Positions 50,274-59,539 of a stretch of 64,000 nt of DNA are shown here, piece by piece. The notes beneath the pieces were generated by a model that had not been told where the DNA came from, made no database searches, and saw only the letters and a list, made by a program, of their open reading frames with translations. The position numbers and the translations under genes are program-made. The stretch comes from Bog-756 sp963727955 (GTDB lineage Bacteria; Actinomycetota; Acidimicrobiia; Acidimicrobiales; RAAP-2). The stretch spans positions 186,001-250,000 of the forward strand of contig CAVSII010000010.1 in assembly GCA_963727955.1 (NCBI GenBank), given 5' to 3'. Numbering within the stretch: position 1 is the first letter of the stretch; each line of letters starts with the position of its first letter.

Positions 50274-51503
50274 ATGGACGTCACTGACATCGATCTGAGT
50301 GATTCGGCCAACTTCGCCGACGGCGTCCCCTACGAGTGGTTCGCCCGGCTCCGTCGTGAGGCCCCGGTCCAGTGGCATCCGGACCCGGCCGGCTTCGCCG
50401 AGGGCTTCTGGTCGGTCACCCGCTACGACGACTGCGTGGGGGTCAACCGTGACTACGAGCACTTCTCCTCGTACCGGTCGGGCGCCCTGTTCACCGACAT
50501 GGACGAGGAGGCCTTGGCCCAGCAGCGCATGATGATGCTGAACATGGACCCGCCCATGCACACCCGTTACCGCCGCCTGGTCAACAAGGGTTTCACCCCC
50601 CGGATGATCCGTGACCTCGAGGCCAACGTGGTGGCGGCGGCCGACTCCATCATCGACAGCGTCAGCGAGGCCGGTTCGGCCGATTTCGTCGAGCAGATTT
50701 CGGCGGAGCTCCCCCTCCAGGTCATCGCCGACCTGATGGGCGTCCCCCAGGAGGACCGGCATCTGGTCTTCGACTGGTCGAACAAGATGATCGGCTCGGA
50801 GGACCCGGAGTACCAGATAAGCGTGGATGCGCCGGCCCAGGCCTCGATGGAACTTTTCGCCTACGCCGACGAGCTCTGTGCAAAAAAACGGCTGGACCCC
50901 CACCAGGATCTGTTCAGCGTCCTGACCCAGGCGGAGATCGACGGGGATCAGCTCTCGCAGCTGGAACTGGACCTCTTCTTCCTTCTGCTGTCGGTGGCCG
51001 GCAACGAGACCACCCGCAATCTCATCTCCGGCGGCATGGTGGCCTTCTTCGACCATCCCGACCAGTGGGCGCGACTCCGGGGCGACCGGTCCTTGCTTCC
51101 TTCAGCTGTCGAGGAGATGCTCCGCTACGTCTCGCCCGTCATGCACTTCCGGCGCACGGCCACCGCTGACGTGGTCATCGGCGATCAAAAAGTGGCCGAA
51201 GGGGACAAAGTGGTGTTCTGGCACATTTCGGCCAACAGGGACGAAACGGTCTTCTCCCGGCCGGACGGGTTCGACGTCGGCAGGACACCCAACAACCACA
51301 TCGCCTTCGGAGGTGGCGGGCCTCACTTCTGCCTGGGGGCCAACTTGGCCCGCATGGAGATCCGTGTCATGTTCGACCGGATCCTCGATCGGCTGGGCGA
51401 CATCCGCCTCGACGGCGACGTGCAGCACCTGCGGTCGAACTTCATCAACGGGGTCAAGCACATCCCGGTGGCCTTCTCTCCGTCGGCGCCGATGGGTTCC
51501 TGA
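50274..51503 (+). CDS. cyp125: CYP125-like steroid C26-hydroxylating cytochrome P450
   Basis: 409-residue cytoplasmic P450. The oxygen-binding I-helix AGNETT (242-247), the K-helix ExxR (EMLR, 281-284) and the heme loop FGGGGPHFCLGANLAR with Cys353 are intact. The sequence (MMMLNMDPPMHTRYRRLVNKGFTPRM) resembles Mtb CYP125, which oxidises the cholesterol side chain at C26 to start its breakdown. In Mtb cyp125 heads the igr operon; here it is divergent from the same gene set. A KstR-type operator lies at its promoter. The redox partner is not in the window. Confidence 0.88.
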   Translation: MDVTDIDLSDSANFADGVPYEWFARLRREAPVQWHPDPAGFAEGFWSVTRYDDCVGVNRDYEHFSSYRSGALFTDMDEEALAQQRMMMLNMDPPMHTRYRRLVNKGFTPRMIRDLEANVVAAADSIIDSVSEAGSADFVEQISAELPLQVIADLMGVPQEDRHLVFDWSNKMIGSEDPEYQISVDAPAQASMELFAYADELCAKKRLDPHQDLFSVLTQAEIDGDQLSQLELDLFFLLLSVAGNETTRNLISGGMVAFFDHPDQWARLRGDRSLLPSAVEEMLRYVSPVMHFRRTATADVVIGDQKVAEGDKVVFWHISANRDETVFSRPDGFDVGRTPNNHIAFGGGGPHFCLGANLARMEIRVMFDRILDRLGDIRLDGDVQHLRSNFINGVKHIPVAFSPSAPMGS

Positions 51504-51552
51504 GCTCGTCCCCGACGGCCTATCCCCCGTACCGCTCAGAAAGCGAACGCTC

Positions 51553-52446
51553 ATGCGTTTCCACCTCGCCACCACCTTCCTCCCCGTCGAAGAGACGCTG
51601 CGACTGGCCCCGGCCTGCGACCGGATGGGCTACTCCGGCATCTACTTCTCCGATCATCTCTTCAACCCCCGCGACCTCAAGTCCCGCTACACCTACTCGA
51701 CGGCACCGGACGGCGCTCCCTTCTGGGAGAAGGAGACCCAATGGCCGGACCCTATGTGCCTCATTTCTGCGCTTTCGACCATCACCACCAATCTGACCTT
51801 CACCACCGGCATCTACATCGCTCCGGTGAGGGATCTGATCACGGTGGCCAAGTCGGTGGGCACAGCTGCGGTCCTCTCCCATAACCGGGTGCGCCTGGGT
51901 GTGGGGGTGGGTTGGTGCGAGGAGGAGTACATCCAGACCGGCCAGGACTTCCGCACCCGGGGCAAGAGGCTGGACGAGATGATCCCCGCCCTGCGTGCCC
52001 TGTGGCAGGGCGGCTGGGTCGAGTACCACGGCACCTACTACGACGTACCGGCCTGCCAGATGAATCCATCCCCCACCCTGCCGGTTCCTATCATCGGGGG
52101 CGGGCAGTCGGAGCCCGCACTGCGCCGTGCCTCCACCCTCTGTGACGGGTGGGTCAACACCGGGGCGGCGGAACCGGATGAGGCCTTTCGGGAGGCCGCT
52201 GCCATCGGTAACGCGCTCAAGCGGGCCGGCCGCCAGAACGAGCCTTTCGCCATCTACCTGGCCGTGCGAGCCATGCCTGACCTCGATCTCTACCACCGGC
52301 TGGAGGACGCCGGGGTCACCGACATCCTGGCCGCGCCGTGGATGGCGGTGAGAGCCTCCGATAACGACACCCCCGAATCACTCCACGACGCCCGGCTGGC
52401 CGTGTGCGAGCAGTTCGCCGAGCACGTCATCAGCGCCATGGCCTGA
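51553..52446 (+). CDS. Luciferase-like F420/flavin-dependent oxidoreductase (TIGR03619-like)
   Basis: 297-residue TIM-barrel oxidoreductase of the LLM family: MRFHLATTFLPVEETLRLAPACDRMGY, ISALSTITTNLTFTTGIYIAPVRD, HNRVRLGVGVGWCEEEY and LPVPIIGGGQSEPALRRAS. The GVGVGWCEEEY block is typical of actinobacterial F420-dependent members. The reading frame stays open upstream only as a shadow of cyp125; ATG 51553 is the natural start, 50 bases after cyp125, so the two may share a message. A steroid substrate is inferred from context only. Confidence 0.82.
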   Translation: MRFHLATTFLPVEETLRLAPACDRMGYSGIYFSDHLFNPRDLKSRYTYSTAPDGAPFWEKETQWPDPMCLISALSTITTNLTFTTGIYIAPVRDLITVAKSVGTAAVLSHNRVRLGVGVGWCEEEYIQTGQDFRTRGKRLDEMIPALRALWQGGWVEYHGTYYDVPACQMNPSPTLPVPIIGGGQSEPALRRASTLCDGWVNTGAAEPDEAFREAAAIGNALKRAGRQNEPFAIYLAVRAMPDLDLYHRLEDAGVTDILAAPWMAVRASDNDTPESLHDARLAVCEQFAEHVISAMA

Positions 52447-52529
52447 CCAGGTCGTGGGTCGCTTGTCCCGCCCATTGCTACGATCGGCTGTGACGAAGCG
52501 GGGGAACGACGCCTTCCGAGGAGAGTGCC

Positions 52530-52775
52530 ATGGTGTCACTAGTGTCCACGTTGTCGACGCCCATCATCGCCGGTGTGGCCGCAGCCACCTTCTGGTGGCT
52601 CATCAGCTTCATCCTGTGGGTGGTGATCATGGTGTGGATCTACAACATCGCCAAGCGAAAGGGCCGCCACGCCCTGGGCTGGGTCATCCTCGGGTTCTTC
52701 TTTTCGCTGATCACCCTCATCGTCGTCCTGCTCCTCCCTTCCAAGCGGACGACCGGGGAGTACCAGAACAGGTGA
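52530..52775 (+). CDS. Small two-helix membrane protein
   Basis: 81 residues with two hydrophobic helices (about 13-41 and 49-68), joined by a basic turn (NIAKRKGRH) and ending in a polar tail. GAGGAGAG precedes the ATG. It looks like a phospholipase_D-nuclease N-terminal-like or superinfection-immunity-like small protein, but no diagnostic motif is visible, so no function is given. Confidence 0.6.
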   Translation: MVSLVSTLSTPIIAGVAAATFWWLISFILWVVIMVWIYNIAKRKGRHALGWVILGFFFSLITLIVVLLLPSKRTTGEYQNR

Positions 52776-52906
52776 AGTCCGCGTCCGAATGGCGATCGTG
52801 GGGCCGGCCAGCAGCCATCGGTCGGGCGATCGGGCAGTCACTCCCCGGCCATAAGCACTTACCCGTCGGGCGATAAGGTCATCGGGTCGTAGAGCGGGAG
52901 GAAACC

Positions 52907-53941
52907 ATGAAGGACATGAAGCTCGGACTGCAACTCGGATACTGGGGATCGGGCCCGCCCCCCGACGCCGGCGAGCAGGTGGCTACGGCGGAGCAACTCG
53001 GCTTCGACTCGATCTGGACGGCCGAGGCCTACGGGTCCGACGCCCTCACCCCCCTGAGCTGGTGGGGTTCCCAGACCAGACGGGTCCGCCTGGGTACAGC
53101 TCTGTGCCAACTGTCGGCGCGGACGCCGGCGGCCATGGGCATGGCCGCCATCACCCTCGACCACTTGAGCGGAGGACGTTTCGTGCTGGGACTGGGCGTC
53201 TCCGGGCCCCAGGTCGTCGAAGGGTGGTACGGCCAGTCGTTCGAGAAGCCACTGGCCCGGACCCGCCAGTACGTCGATATCGTGCGCCAGGTCATCGCCC
53301 GCCAGGCGCCGGTGACCAGTGACGGCCCGCACTACCCACTCCCGTACCCGGGGGGCACCGGATTAGGCAAGCCGCTCAAGCCCATCGTCCACCCGCTGCG
53401 CCAGGAGATACCGATCATCCTGGGCGCCGAGGGACCGAAGAACATCGCCCTGGCCGCCGAAATCGCCGAAGGTTGGTTCCCCATCTTCTTCTCCCCCAAC
53501 GCCGTCAAGGCCTTCGAGCCGTCGCTGGCCGAAGGCTTCAGCCGCCCGGGGGCCCGTCACAGCGCTGACGACTTCGAGGTCATCGCCTTCGCCCCCACCC
53601 TCATCGACGACGATATCGAGAGGGCGGCCGACGCCTACCGTCCGATGCTCGCCCTCTACATCGGGGGCATGGGGGCCAAGTCGATGAACTTCCACTTCGA
53701 CGTGTTCACCCGGATGGGCTACGAGGCCGAGGCAGCCAAGATCCAGGAGCTCTACCTCGAGGGGCGGAAGGACGAGGCGGCGGCGGCGGTGCCCACCGCC
53801 CTCATCGAGGACACCGCCCTCATCGGTCCCAAAGAGAAGATCCGCGACGACCTGGAAGGCTGGCGCGAGTCCATCGCCACCACTCTCCTGGTGGCCGGCA
53901 ACCCGGACACGATGCGGACCATGGCCGAGCTGGTCCTCTAG
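52907..53941 (+). CDS. F420-dependent LLM oxidoreductase (Rv3520c-like)
   Basis: 344-residue luciferase-like barrel: MKLGLQLGYWGSGPPPDAGEQVATAEQLGFDSIWTAEAYGSDALTPL in the first part (cofactor-side strand), then GTALCQLSARTPAAMGMAA, LSGGRFVLGLGVSGPQVVEGWYG and IPIILGAEGPKNIALAAEIA. These blocks match Mtb Rv3520c, an F420-dependent enzyme encoded in the cholesterol regulon. A GGGAGG precedes the ATG. It closes the steroid region before the Tad operon and depends on F420, in line with cofC in this window. Confidence 0.84.
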   Translation: MKDMKLGLQLGYWGSGPPPDAGEQVATAEQLGFDSIWTAEAYGSDALTPLSWWGSQTRRVRLGTALCQLSARTPAAMGMAAITLDHLSGGRFVLGLGVSGPQVVEGWYGQSFEKPLARTRQYVDIVRQVIARQAPVTSDGPHYPLPYPGGTGLGKPLKPIVHPLRQEIPIILGAEGPKNIALAAEIAEGWFPIFFSPNAVKAFEPSLAEGFSRPGARHSADDFEVIAFAPTLIDDDIERAADAYRPMLALYIGGMGAKSMNFHFDVFTRMGYEAEAAKIQELYLEGRKDEAAAAVPTALIEDTALIGPKEKIRDDLEGWRESIATTLLVAGNPDTMRTMAELVL

Positions 53942-53947
53942 GACGCC

Positions 53948-56900
53948 TCACCGGCGCTGGTCGGTCGGCGCGCGCCTGCGGGTGAGCGTACGGTAGAGAT
54001 CCACCGTGCTGGGGTGCACCGAGTCGAGGGGCTCGATGTCATCGGCCACCACTTTGACCAGTTCCGCCATTACCGATTCCACGCCCGCCGGGTGTCCGGC
54101 CAGGTCGGCGGCTTTCATCAGGATGCGGTAGAGACGCTCGTCGTAGGGACTGACGAGGAGGCCGCGGCGGGCCGCCCATTCGGCACCTCGGGGGTCGGCG
54201 GCGGACAGACAGGCCTCGGCCAGACGGCAGCTCACATCGACCACGGCCGATTCGATGGCCGGCCCGATCCCTTCGAGAATGGGCCAGTCCGAGGCCCGAA
54301 GACCTTCGAAGGGTCGGCCACGGACCAGGGCCAGAGCCGATCGCCAGGAACCGACATCAGGTGAATCGGCCAGACGGGTAAAACGATCCCAGTCCGTGCC
54401 GACCGTGTCGGCCAAGGTCAGCCGTCCGTGGGAGTGCGGGAGATGATCCTGCCCGTTCCGTGCCTGGCCGAGCGCACGACGGGCTACGGAGGCGGTCGAA
54501 TGGAGGCTTGACGGAGCCATAATTCTTTCCGGCCAGAGAGCCGTCGCCCACGCATCGTTGGTGGCACCGTAGGGATGCACGGCCAGGTAGACGACGAGCT
54601 CTTTTGACCACGCCCGGGTGAACTCCCGCGCCGCGCCACGAATCTCGACGTGGCCGAGAATTGCCACTTCGACCTCCCGGTCCTCGTACGGCGTCACCGC
54701 CGGCCCTGGACCGTCAGTGGCGGCCTGGGCCCATGTGGAGAATCGAAAGGGCCCGGTACGACCAGGGGGCCCATCCGCATCTTCGGCGTCGGGCGAGAGG
54801 ACCGGTAGGGGGATGGGAAGACTCACATAGGGCTCGTCAGAACGGAAGGTGGCCTGGCGATCGGCGGCCAGCTCTATCAAGGTGGCCGTGTCGACCAGCT
54901 CGTCGGCGGCTACATGTTGAGGGATGACCGAACGAAGAAGGTCGGACGACCATTCCTCTCCGGAGCTCGAAAAGCTCGCTGTCCGCCCCTCGAGGGAGTC
55001 GGCAACGGCAACCACCGAAATGCCGAGGTGGGGACCGGGTATCGATTCGCATAGTTCGGCAACGACGCCTTGGCTGACCGTCGGTCCGCACAGCACAGCG
55101 AGCGGGTCCCAACAATGGGCTCTGTCCGACCAACGGCCTTGGGCGAGCGAGGGGTGACCGGTCTCTCCCAGCAGGTGAGCGGCAGCCATCCGTCGCCGTG
55201 CCACCGTGTCCAATAGCGCAGACGGATCCTCCAACGCCTCGACTCTTTCGAATCTCGTCAGTTCGGCCCCGAATCCAGCCAGGACCAGATCGAACCGTCC
55301 CGACCAGAACGACGTGGCCAACTCGAGGGCCAGGGCCCGTAGCACTCCTTCACACTCCGCCGGTGGCCCCGTTACGGCAACCGTTCCCAATGATTCCAGA
55401 TTGACCAGTACCAGCCCTTCCTGCCGGTGGCCGGCCGTTACCAGGAGAGGGGCGAGCGAGGAGGCTGCATTTTTGTCGGTGCGGGATGAATATGCAGGGA
55501 GCGCTCGCCGATCGATGACGATCACGTTGCTGTTCGGCCTCACTTCGTAGGCGCGGGCCTGGCCGTCCAGCCACTTCAGGTCGGCGAGTCCGTCGGCGGA
55601 GTCCACTAACACCTCCACGGATTCGGAGCCAACGGTCATTCCGGTGATGGTCGGCGCCGCCACTCCCGAGCGGCGGCACTCTTCGGCCACGGCGGCGAGG
55701 GCCGCGTCAGCGTCGACGACGACCTTTCGTCCGTCGCCGGCGCGTAGCCTCTGCTCGAAGAAGCGATGCCTCCGGTCTGGTAGCCGGATGAACATTCCCC
55801 CTGGACGGTGACGTTGCTGGACTCTCCGCAACCGGTCGAGGACGTTCACCACGCCGGCTCCAACGACTCCACCTCCCAGAGGGACGACGGGGAGGCGAGA
55901 ATGGAAGGGCGGAATTGGGCTTTCGCCGTCGGGGACGACCGGACTGTTCCGGTAGGGCAAAGGGTCGGTGACCGACCAGCCGGTCGGCCCCAAGGTGTCA
56001 GGGCTCACGGAATCGGAGAAAGGCGACAGTGTGCGTCCTGTCGCCGCCTGGCCGCCAGGGCGCTGTGGTAGTTCGAGCCACCACCCCTCACGTATCCAGT
56101 GCTCGGTGGTGAGGGACCTTCCGTCGGCCTGGGGGACGCCATAGTTGAGTGCGGCGAGCTCACGCCACCGCATCGCCGATCCCAACCGGTCGGCGGCCAC
56201 CGACCAGAGTGTTTCCCGAGGCTTTACCCGATGGGTTCGGGCTGGCGCTTGCGAAGGCACCGACGTGCTCTCTCGCATGTCCTGCTCAGCTCCCGCTGGC
56301 ACTCCGGCCTCGTGCGTCCCTGTGGCGCGGTTGATTTCTGCGGCCGCATGGGCTGTGATTCCATGGAGGGTGGCCGTAGGGGCTCTGGCCTCTTGGGCTG
56401 TGCCGACTGCGTCGGTTGGGCTTCTCAGCTCGCTGGTCGTCGAGTAGGCCGACTGCCCTTTCTCAGTGTCCTCTGTCCGGGAGAGCAGCGGGGCCGATCG
56501 TGCGGGTGGGGTTGTCGAGGGCGCTGTCGACTTTGCATCCGGGTGTTCACGAGACACAGTTCGACTGTCTGCCCAATCTTCGATGATCCTGATGGGCAGG
56601 AGCGGTCGACCGGAGGATGAAGAGACCTCGATGGCCTCGGAGCCTCTCTCCGGGCCCACACCCGGTCCCGCCGGTAGCCGGCCGGCGACGGCAAAAGCCA
56701 ATGTGGTGCCGACCAGGCATGCGGCGAGCGACTGCATGGTCCGGCTGGCCGGAAGACGAACAGACGATCGGCCGGTCATCCATGACCGAAATTCCAGGGC
56801 GATGCACACCGTCATCCACAACCACAGAATCCAGGCCACCAACAGGGGCCCTCTCGCCAGCCAATGCATCACGAAGACCGGGCCAGCTGTCGTATGGGAG

Positions 56901-57079
56901 CCATGCGAGCTGAGCGCCCCCAAGCCGTGGCCAAGGTCGAGGTGGGAGAGAGGTGATCCGCCCAGGGCAATCAGCACAGCGGGGATGGCAACCACGATGG
57001 AGACCAGGGCGACAGACGAGAGCGCCGTCAACAATGATCGACGCCAGCCCCGCCACTGTCCGATGAGGCCCTCGCTCAT
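53948..57079 (-). CDS. Membrane-anchored LysM-BTAD regulator-like protein of the Tad locus
   Basis: 1043 residues. Three membrane segments in the first 135 residues (about 15-40, 76-97, 113-132) are followed by a long disordered Ser/Thr/Pro-rich stretch (135-285). A LysM-like domain follows (THRVKPRETLWSVAADRLG... WWLELP, about 287-345). The large central part has no recognised motif, and the C-terminal 230 residues form a bacterial transcriptional activation domain (VAILGHVEIRG... DEPLY-type TPR helices ending SVHPSTVDLYRTLTRR). Proteins of this layout recur at the end of actinobacterial Tad operons; their function is unknown. Overlaps tadG by four bases. Confidence 0.78.
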   Translation of the reverse strand: MSEGLIGQWRGWRRSLLTALSSVALVSIVVAIPAVLIALGGSPLSHLDLGHGLGALSSHGSHTTAGPVFVMHWLARGPLLVAWILWLWMTVCIALEFRSWMTGRSSVRLPASRTMQSLAACLVGTTLAFAVAGRLPAGPGVGPERGSEAIEVSSSSGRPLLPIRIIEDWADSRTVSREHPDAKSTAPSTTPPARSAPLLSRTEDTEKGQSAYSTTSELRSPTDAVGTAQEARAPTATLHGITAHAAAEINRATGTHEAGVPAGAEQDMRESTSVPSQAPARTHRVKPRETLWSVAADRLGSAMRWRELAALNYGVPQADGRSLTTEHWIREGWWLELPQRPGGQAATGRTLSPFSDSVSPDTLGPTGWSVTDPLPYRNSPVVPDGESPIPPFHSRLPVVPLGGGVVGAGVVNVLDRLRRVQQRHRPGGMFIRLPDRRHRFFEQRLRAGDGRKVVVDADAALAAVAEECRRSGVAAPTITGMTVGSESVEVLVDSADGLADLKWLDGQARAYEVRPNSNVIVIDRRALPAYSSRTDKNAASSLAPLLVTAGHRQEGLVLVNLESLGTVAVTGPPAECEGVLRALALELATSFWSGRFDLVLAGFGAELTRFERVEALEDPSALLDTVARRRMAAAHLLGETGHPSLAQGRWSDRAHCWDPLAVLCGPTVSQGVVAELCESIPGPHLGISVVAVADSLEGRTASFSSSGEEWSSDLLRSVIPQHVAADELVDTATLIELAADRQATFRSDEPYVSLPIPLPVLSPDAEDADGPPGRTGPFRFSTWAQAATDGPGPAVTPYEDREVEVAILGHVEIRGAAREFTRAWSKELVVYLAVHPYGATNDAWATALWPERIMAPSSLHSTASVARRALGQARNGQDHLPHSHGRLTLADTVGTDWDRFTRLADSPDVGSWRSALALVRGRPFEGLRASDWPILEGIGPAIESAVVDVSCRLAEACLSAADPRGAEWAARRGLLVSPYDERLYRILMKAADLAGHPAGVESVMAELVKVVADDIEPLDSVHPSTVDLYRTLTRRRAPTDQRR

Positions 57080-57567
57080 GGAGACCCGACCACCACGCCC
57101 TGAACATTGAGGGCTGAAGCCGAAGCCGACACCGGCAGGGTGGAGAGACCGATGATCCCCAGAATCTGTGTCCGAATCCGGTAATGCACCACTACCGTCA
57201 CCGTTCCTCCCGACACAGTTGCCGTTCCCGGATGGCCGGCAGACTCGGTGAACCGCTCGGCGGCAATCACCGCCTGGGCCGGGTCGAGTTGCAAAGAGCC
57301 TGTCCTGAGAGCCGCCACGGACAATGCGCCGGCGCCGGCCCGAGCCGCCTGCTCCGCTTCATCGACAGCTGACTGGTGAGCGCTCAGGTCGGAGCCGCCG
57401 TCGACCACGAGACCCATGAGGGCAAAGATGGCGACCAGCATGAGGGCGACGAAGGCGGTGATCGAACCCAGGTCGGTGGTCCACGCCGCTGGACCACGAC
57501 CTTCGATATCCCTTGTCGAGATCCGCCGGATCCGCTGGCCACCAATGGGTATCGTCAAACGGTCCAT
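57076..57567 (-). CDS. TadG-like Tad pilus assembly protein
   Basis: 163 residues from the ATG at 57567, which shares a base with the upstream stop (TGATG). One hydrophobic helix (ITAFVALMLVAIFALMGLVVD) is followed by GGSDLSAHQSAVDEAEQAARAGAG, the TadE/TadG-like pattern of a membrane-anchored minor pilin-like protein, then a short exposed domain. Much shorter than Gram-negative TadG, which carries a von Willebrand domain. The longer open frame upstream (to 58104) is antisense-like low-complexity sequence and not used. Confidence 0.78.
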   Translation of the reverse strand: MDRLTIPIGGQRIRRISTRDIEGRGPAAWTTDLGSITAFVALMLVAIFALMGLVVDGGSDLSAHQSAVDEAEQAARAGAGALSVAALRTGSLQLDPAQAVIAAERFTESAGHPGTATVSGGTVTVVVHYRIRTQILGIIGLSTLPVSASASALNVQGVVVGSP

Positions 57568-57992
57568 CACGACTGAACCGAGCGGTACGGATCGATGGGG
57601 GCGGTCGACGTGGCCCGTACCGTCATCGATCCGGGGATGCCTGGTATCGACAAATCGGCCAGTCCGACTTCGCATGTCACGGTCACCGACACGTAACCGC
57701 CCGGTTGGAAATGACTCAGATCTGTCACGACCTGCGCATGGACACAGGTCTGACCGCGGCCGAAGATGCCGACAACTGCCGCCTCGTCCGCACTCGACTG
57801 GGCGGCCGCCGGGGTAGGAAGGACGGCTGCGGACTCCGCTCCCGCTCGCGCTGCCTCCACGACCTGCTGGCGTGCCTCGGTCACCCGTCCGAAGGCCAGC
57901 ACAGTGAGAGCCAGAGCAAGAAGTACCGGGGTGAGCGTCACCAACTCGACGGTGAGGCTGCCATCGTCGTTGCCAGGCCGGACCCTCCTCAT
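57567..57992 (-). CDS. TadE-like pseudopilin (second)
   Basis: 141 residues. The N-terminal DDGSLTVELVTLTPVLLALALTVLAFGR is the TadE pseudopilin signature (Gly-Ser-x-x-Val-Glu followed by a hydrophobic helix), then VTEARQQVVEAARAGAESAA. A cysteine pair in the exposed part (QTCVHAQ and VTCEVG) may form a disulfide. It would be cleaved by a TadV-type peptidase, which is not in the window. The start overlaps the preceding TadE stop by four bases. Confidence 0.82.
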   Translation of the reverse strand: MRRVRPGNDDGSLTVELVTLTPVLLALALTVLAFGRVTEARQQVVEAARAGAESAAVLPTPAAAQSSADEAAVVGIFGRGQTCVHAQVVTDLSHFQPGGYVSVTVTCEVGLADLSIPGIPGSMTVRATSTAPIDPYRSVQS

Positions 57993-58366
57993 CCCGAACT
58001 CCGAAACTCCTGAATGGGTCCCACCTGTATCGCCGAGACGGGAAGAGAAATGCCTGGTAGCAGCGATATGGCCGCTCCGGTAACTGTGATGCGGGCCTCA
58101 CCACCCGGCAACACGGTCACCGACGCGTGGGAAGACACGAGATCCGAGCCTGATTGCCGGAGAACTGCCTGCGCCTGAGTGACACCCGCCGGCGGGCCGC
58201 CTCCGAATGACCGGGCCGTCCGGTCCCCTTCGGAGGCCGCCAGCTGAACGATCTGGGAGGCATGAGCCCACAGGGCGAACTGAATCAACGTGACAAGGAT
58301 CAGCATCAGCGCCGGTATCACGATGGCCATCTCGACTGTGGTCGATCCGCATTCACCTGGCCTCAG
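57989..58366 (-). CDS. TadE-like pseudopilin (first), start unresolved
   Basis: The frame encodes GECGSTTVEMAIVIPALMLILVTLIQFALWAHASQ, a clear TadE signature, then a short domain ending at 57989. No ATG, GTG or TTG precedes the Gly-Ser-x-x-Val-Glu motif in frame, only a CTG at 58366; the next ATG (58330) lies within the motif. A well-placed ATG with AGGTGA upstream (58352) sits one frame away. One extra base here would explain this, as in tadB and tadC. Product about 110-125 residues. Confidence 0.68.
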   Translation of the reverse strand: MRPGECGSTTVEMAIVIPALMLILVTLIQFALWAHASQIVQLAASEGDRTARSFGGGPPAGVTQAQAVLRQSGSDLVSSHASVTVLPGGEARITVTGAAISLLPGISLPVSAIQVGPIQEFRSSG

Positions 58367-58551
58367 TTGAGATTGATCGAGTTGGCCTTGGCCGTGATCT
58401 TTGCCACGATGATCGCTCCGATGGCGATGGCCATGGCCGCGAAGATGGCGGTGATGATGACGGTTTCGACAACCGAACCCGATTCGTCCCACCTGAGGGT
58501 GGCGGCACGGGCTCGCACGTAGTTCCAGAGCACAAACATCTGGATGGGCAT
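58363..58551 (-). CDS. flp: Flp-type (Tad) major pilin
   Basis: 62-residue prepilin. After a 23-residue leader comes GSVVETVIITAIFAAMAIAIGAIIV, with Glu at position 5 after the likely Gly cleavage site, then the short polar tail AKITAKANSINLN. This is the shape of Flp/TadE-processed actinobacterial pilins. The ATG follows GGGAG. It lies between tadC and tadE, as in many actinobacterial tad clusters, where flp is inside the operon instead of leading it. Confidence 0.86.
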   Translation of the reverse strand: MPIQMFVLWNYVRARAATLRWDESGSVVETVIITAIFAAMAIAIGAIIVAKITAKANSINLN

Positions 58552-58635
58552 CGTGGGATCTCCCTTCGTTGGGGACTGCCGGGCGTGACGTGAACAACAT
58601 CTCGAGCCGCTCCCGGGGTGTCGGGATCCGCCGCA

Positions 58636-59539
58636 TCAGAAGCCGCCGATGACCCGACTGAAAGCGGGGTAGCCGATGAAGAGCAGGAATCCGACCAGCA
58701 GCAGCGCCCCCGGCAGAAACATCCGCTCCGTTGCCGAAATTGGCGGTGGACTCGGCGTCAGCCTGCTCGTGGCGACGAAAGGAAACCGCCCGGGCCTGCA
58801 AGGACTGGCGAACCCTTGCCCCCTCGGTGCCTGCCAACGCAAGGGTGCTGGACAGCTCGATGAGCTCGGGCACGCCAACATCATCTCCGAGCTCACCCAG
58901 TGCTCCCCACGGGGAATGGCCGCTGTCTCGCGCCTTGGCCAGTGCTCGGGATATCCGCCGGGCTGCCCAATCGCCACTCATCTGGGAGGCGGCAAAGAGC
59001 GCTCCTTCTACTCCCACCCCTCCGGCCAAGCCCAAGACGACGAGGTCGACGAACGAACTGATCACGACACGAAAGTGACGGCGTCTATCTCGCGCCCGAC
59101 GCTGAAGATCGACCACTGGCAGGCATGCTCCGGCGGGAACAGCGATGATGGCCATCAGCACCGGCACGACGGGGCTCAGCTCGACTCCGACGATCTGCGT
59201 CGCCACTACCCACACCAATGGCGGTCCGACCAGGCCGGCGCCCATGCCGACCAACGCCCTAGTGGCCACATCCTCGGCCCGCTCCCCGGTGATGGAAAGA
59301 CTCTGTCGAATGGGCTCCCAGAGCGGCCGGTTGGTGACGTCGCTGGTGATGAGCCAGGACGTCAACGACCGGCCGAGGACCTGGGACCTCGAGCCGGTGT
59401 CGGCGGCCAGGCCACTCAGACGTGATCCGTTCATGGCGTCGACGATGGACTGGAGCGATGGCGGAGCTGGGCGTAGCCCATGGATGATCCCGACGACTCC
59501 CAATCCCACCAAAGCGCCCAGGCTCAACGCCACGGTCAT
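58636..59539 (-). CDS. tadC: TadC-like inner-membrane platform protein, with an apparent frameshift
   Basis: About 300 residues. A hydrophobic start (MTVALSLGALVGLGVVGIIHGL), the TadC pattern ATRALVGMGAGLVGPPLVWVV, FRVVISSFVDLVVLGLAGGVGVEGAL and ARVRQSLQARAVSFRRHEQADAEST. At 58736-58741 (GAAATT on the plus strand) the frame changes, and the last helix (ATERMFLPGALLLVGFLLFIGYPAF) is read in the next frame to a stop at 58636. One extra A explains it, so a sequence error is likely. The start overlaps tadB by four bases. Confidence 0.8.

Noticed and set aside
52530..52775. Calling the 81-residue two-helix protein a bacteriocin or immunity protein
   Set aside because: No leader, no conserved motif and no cluster partner; two helices and a basic loop are too general for such a call.
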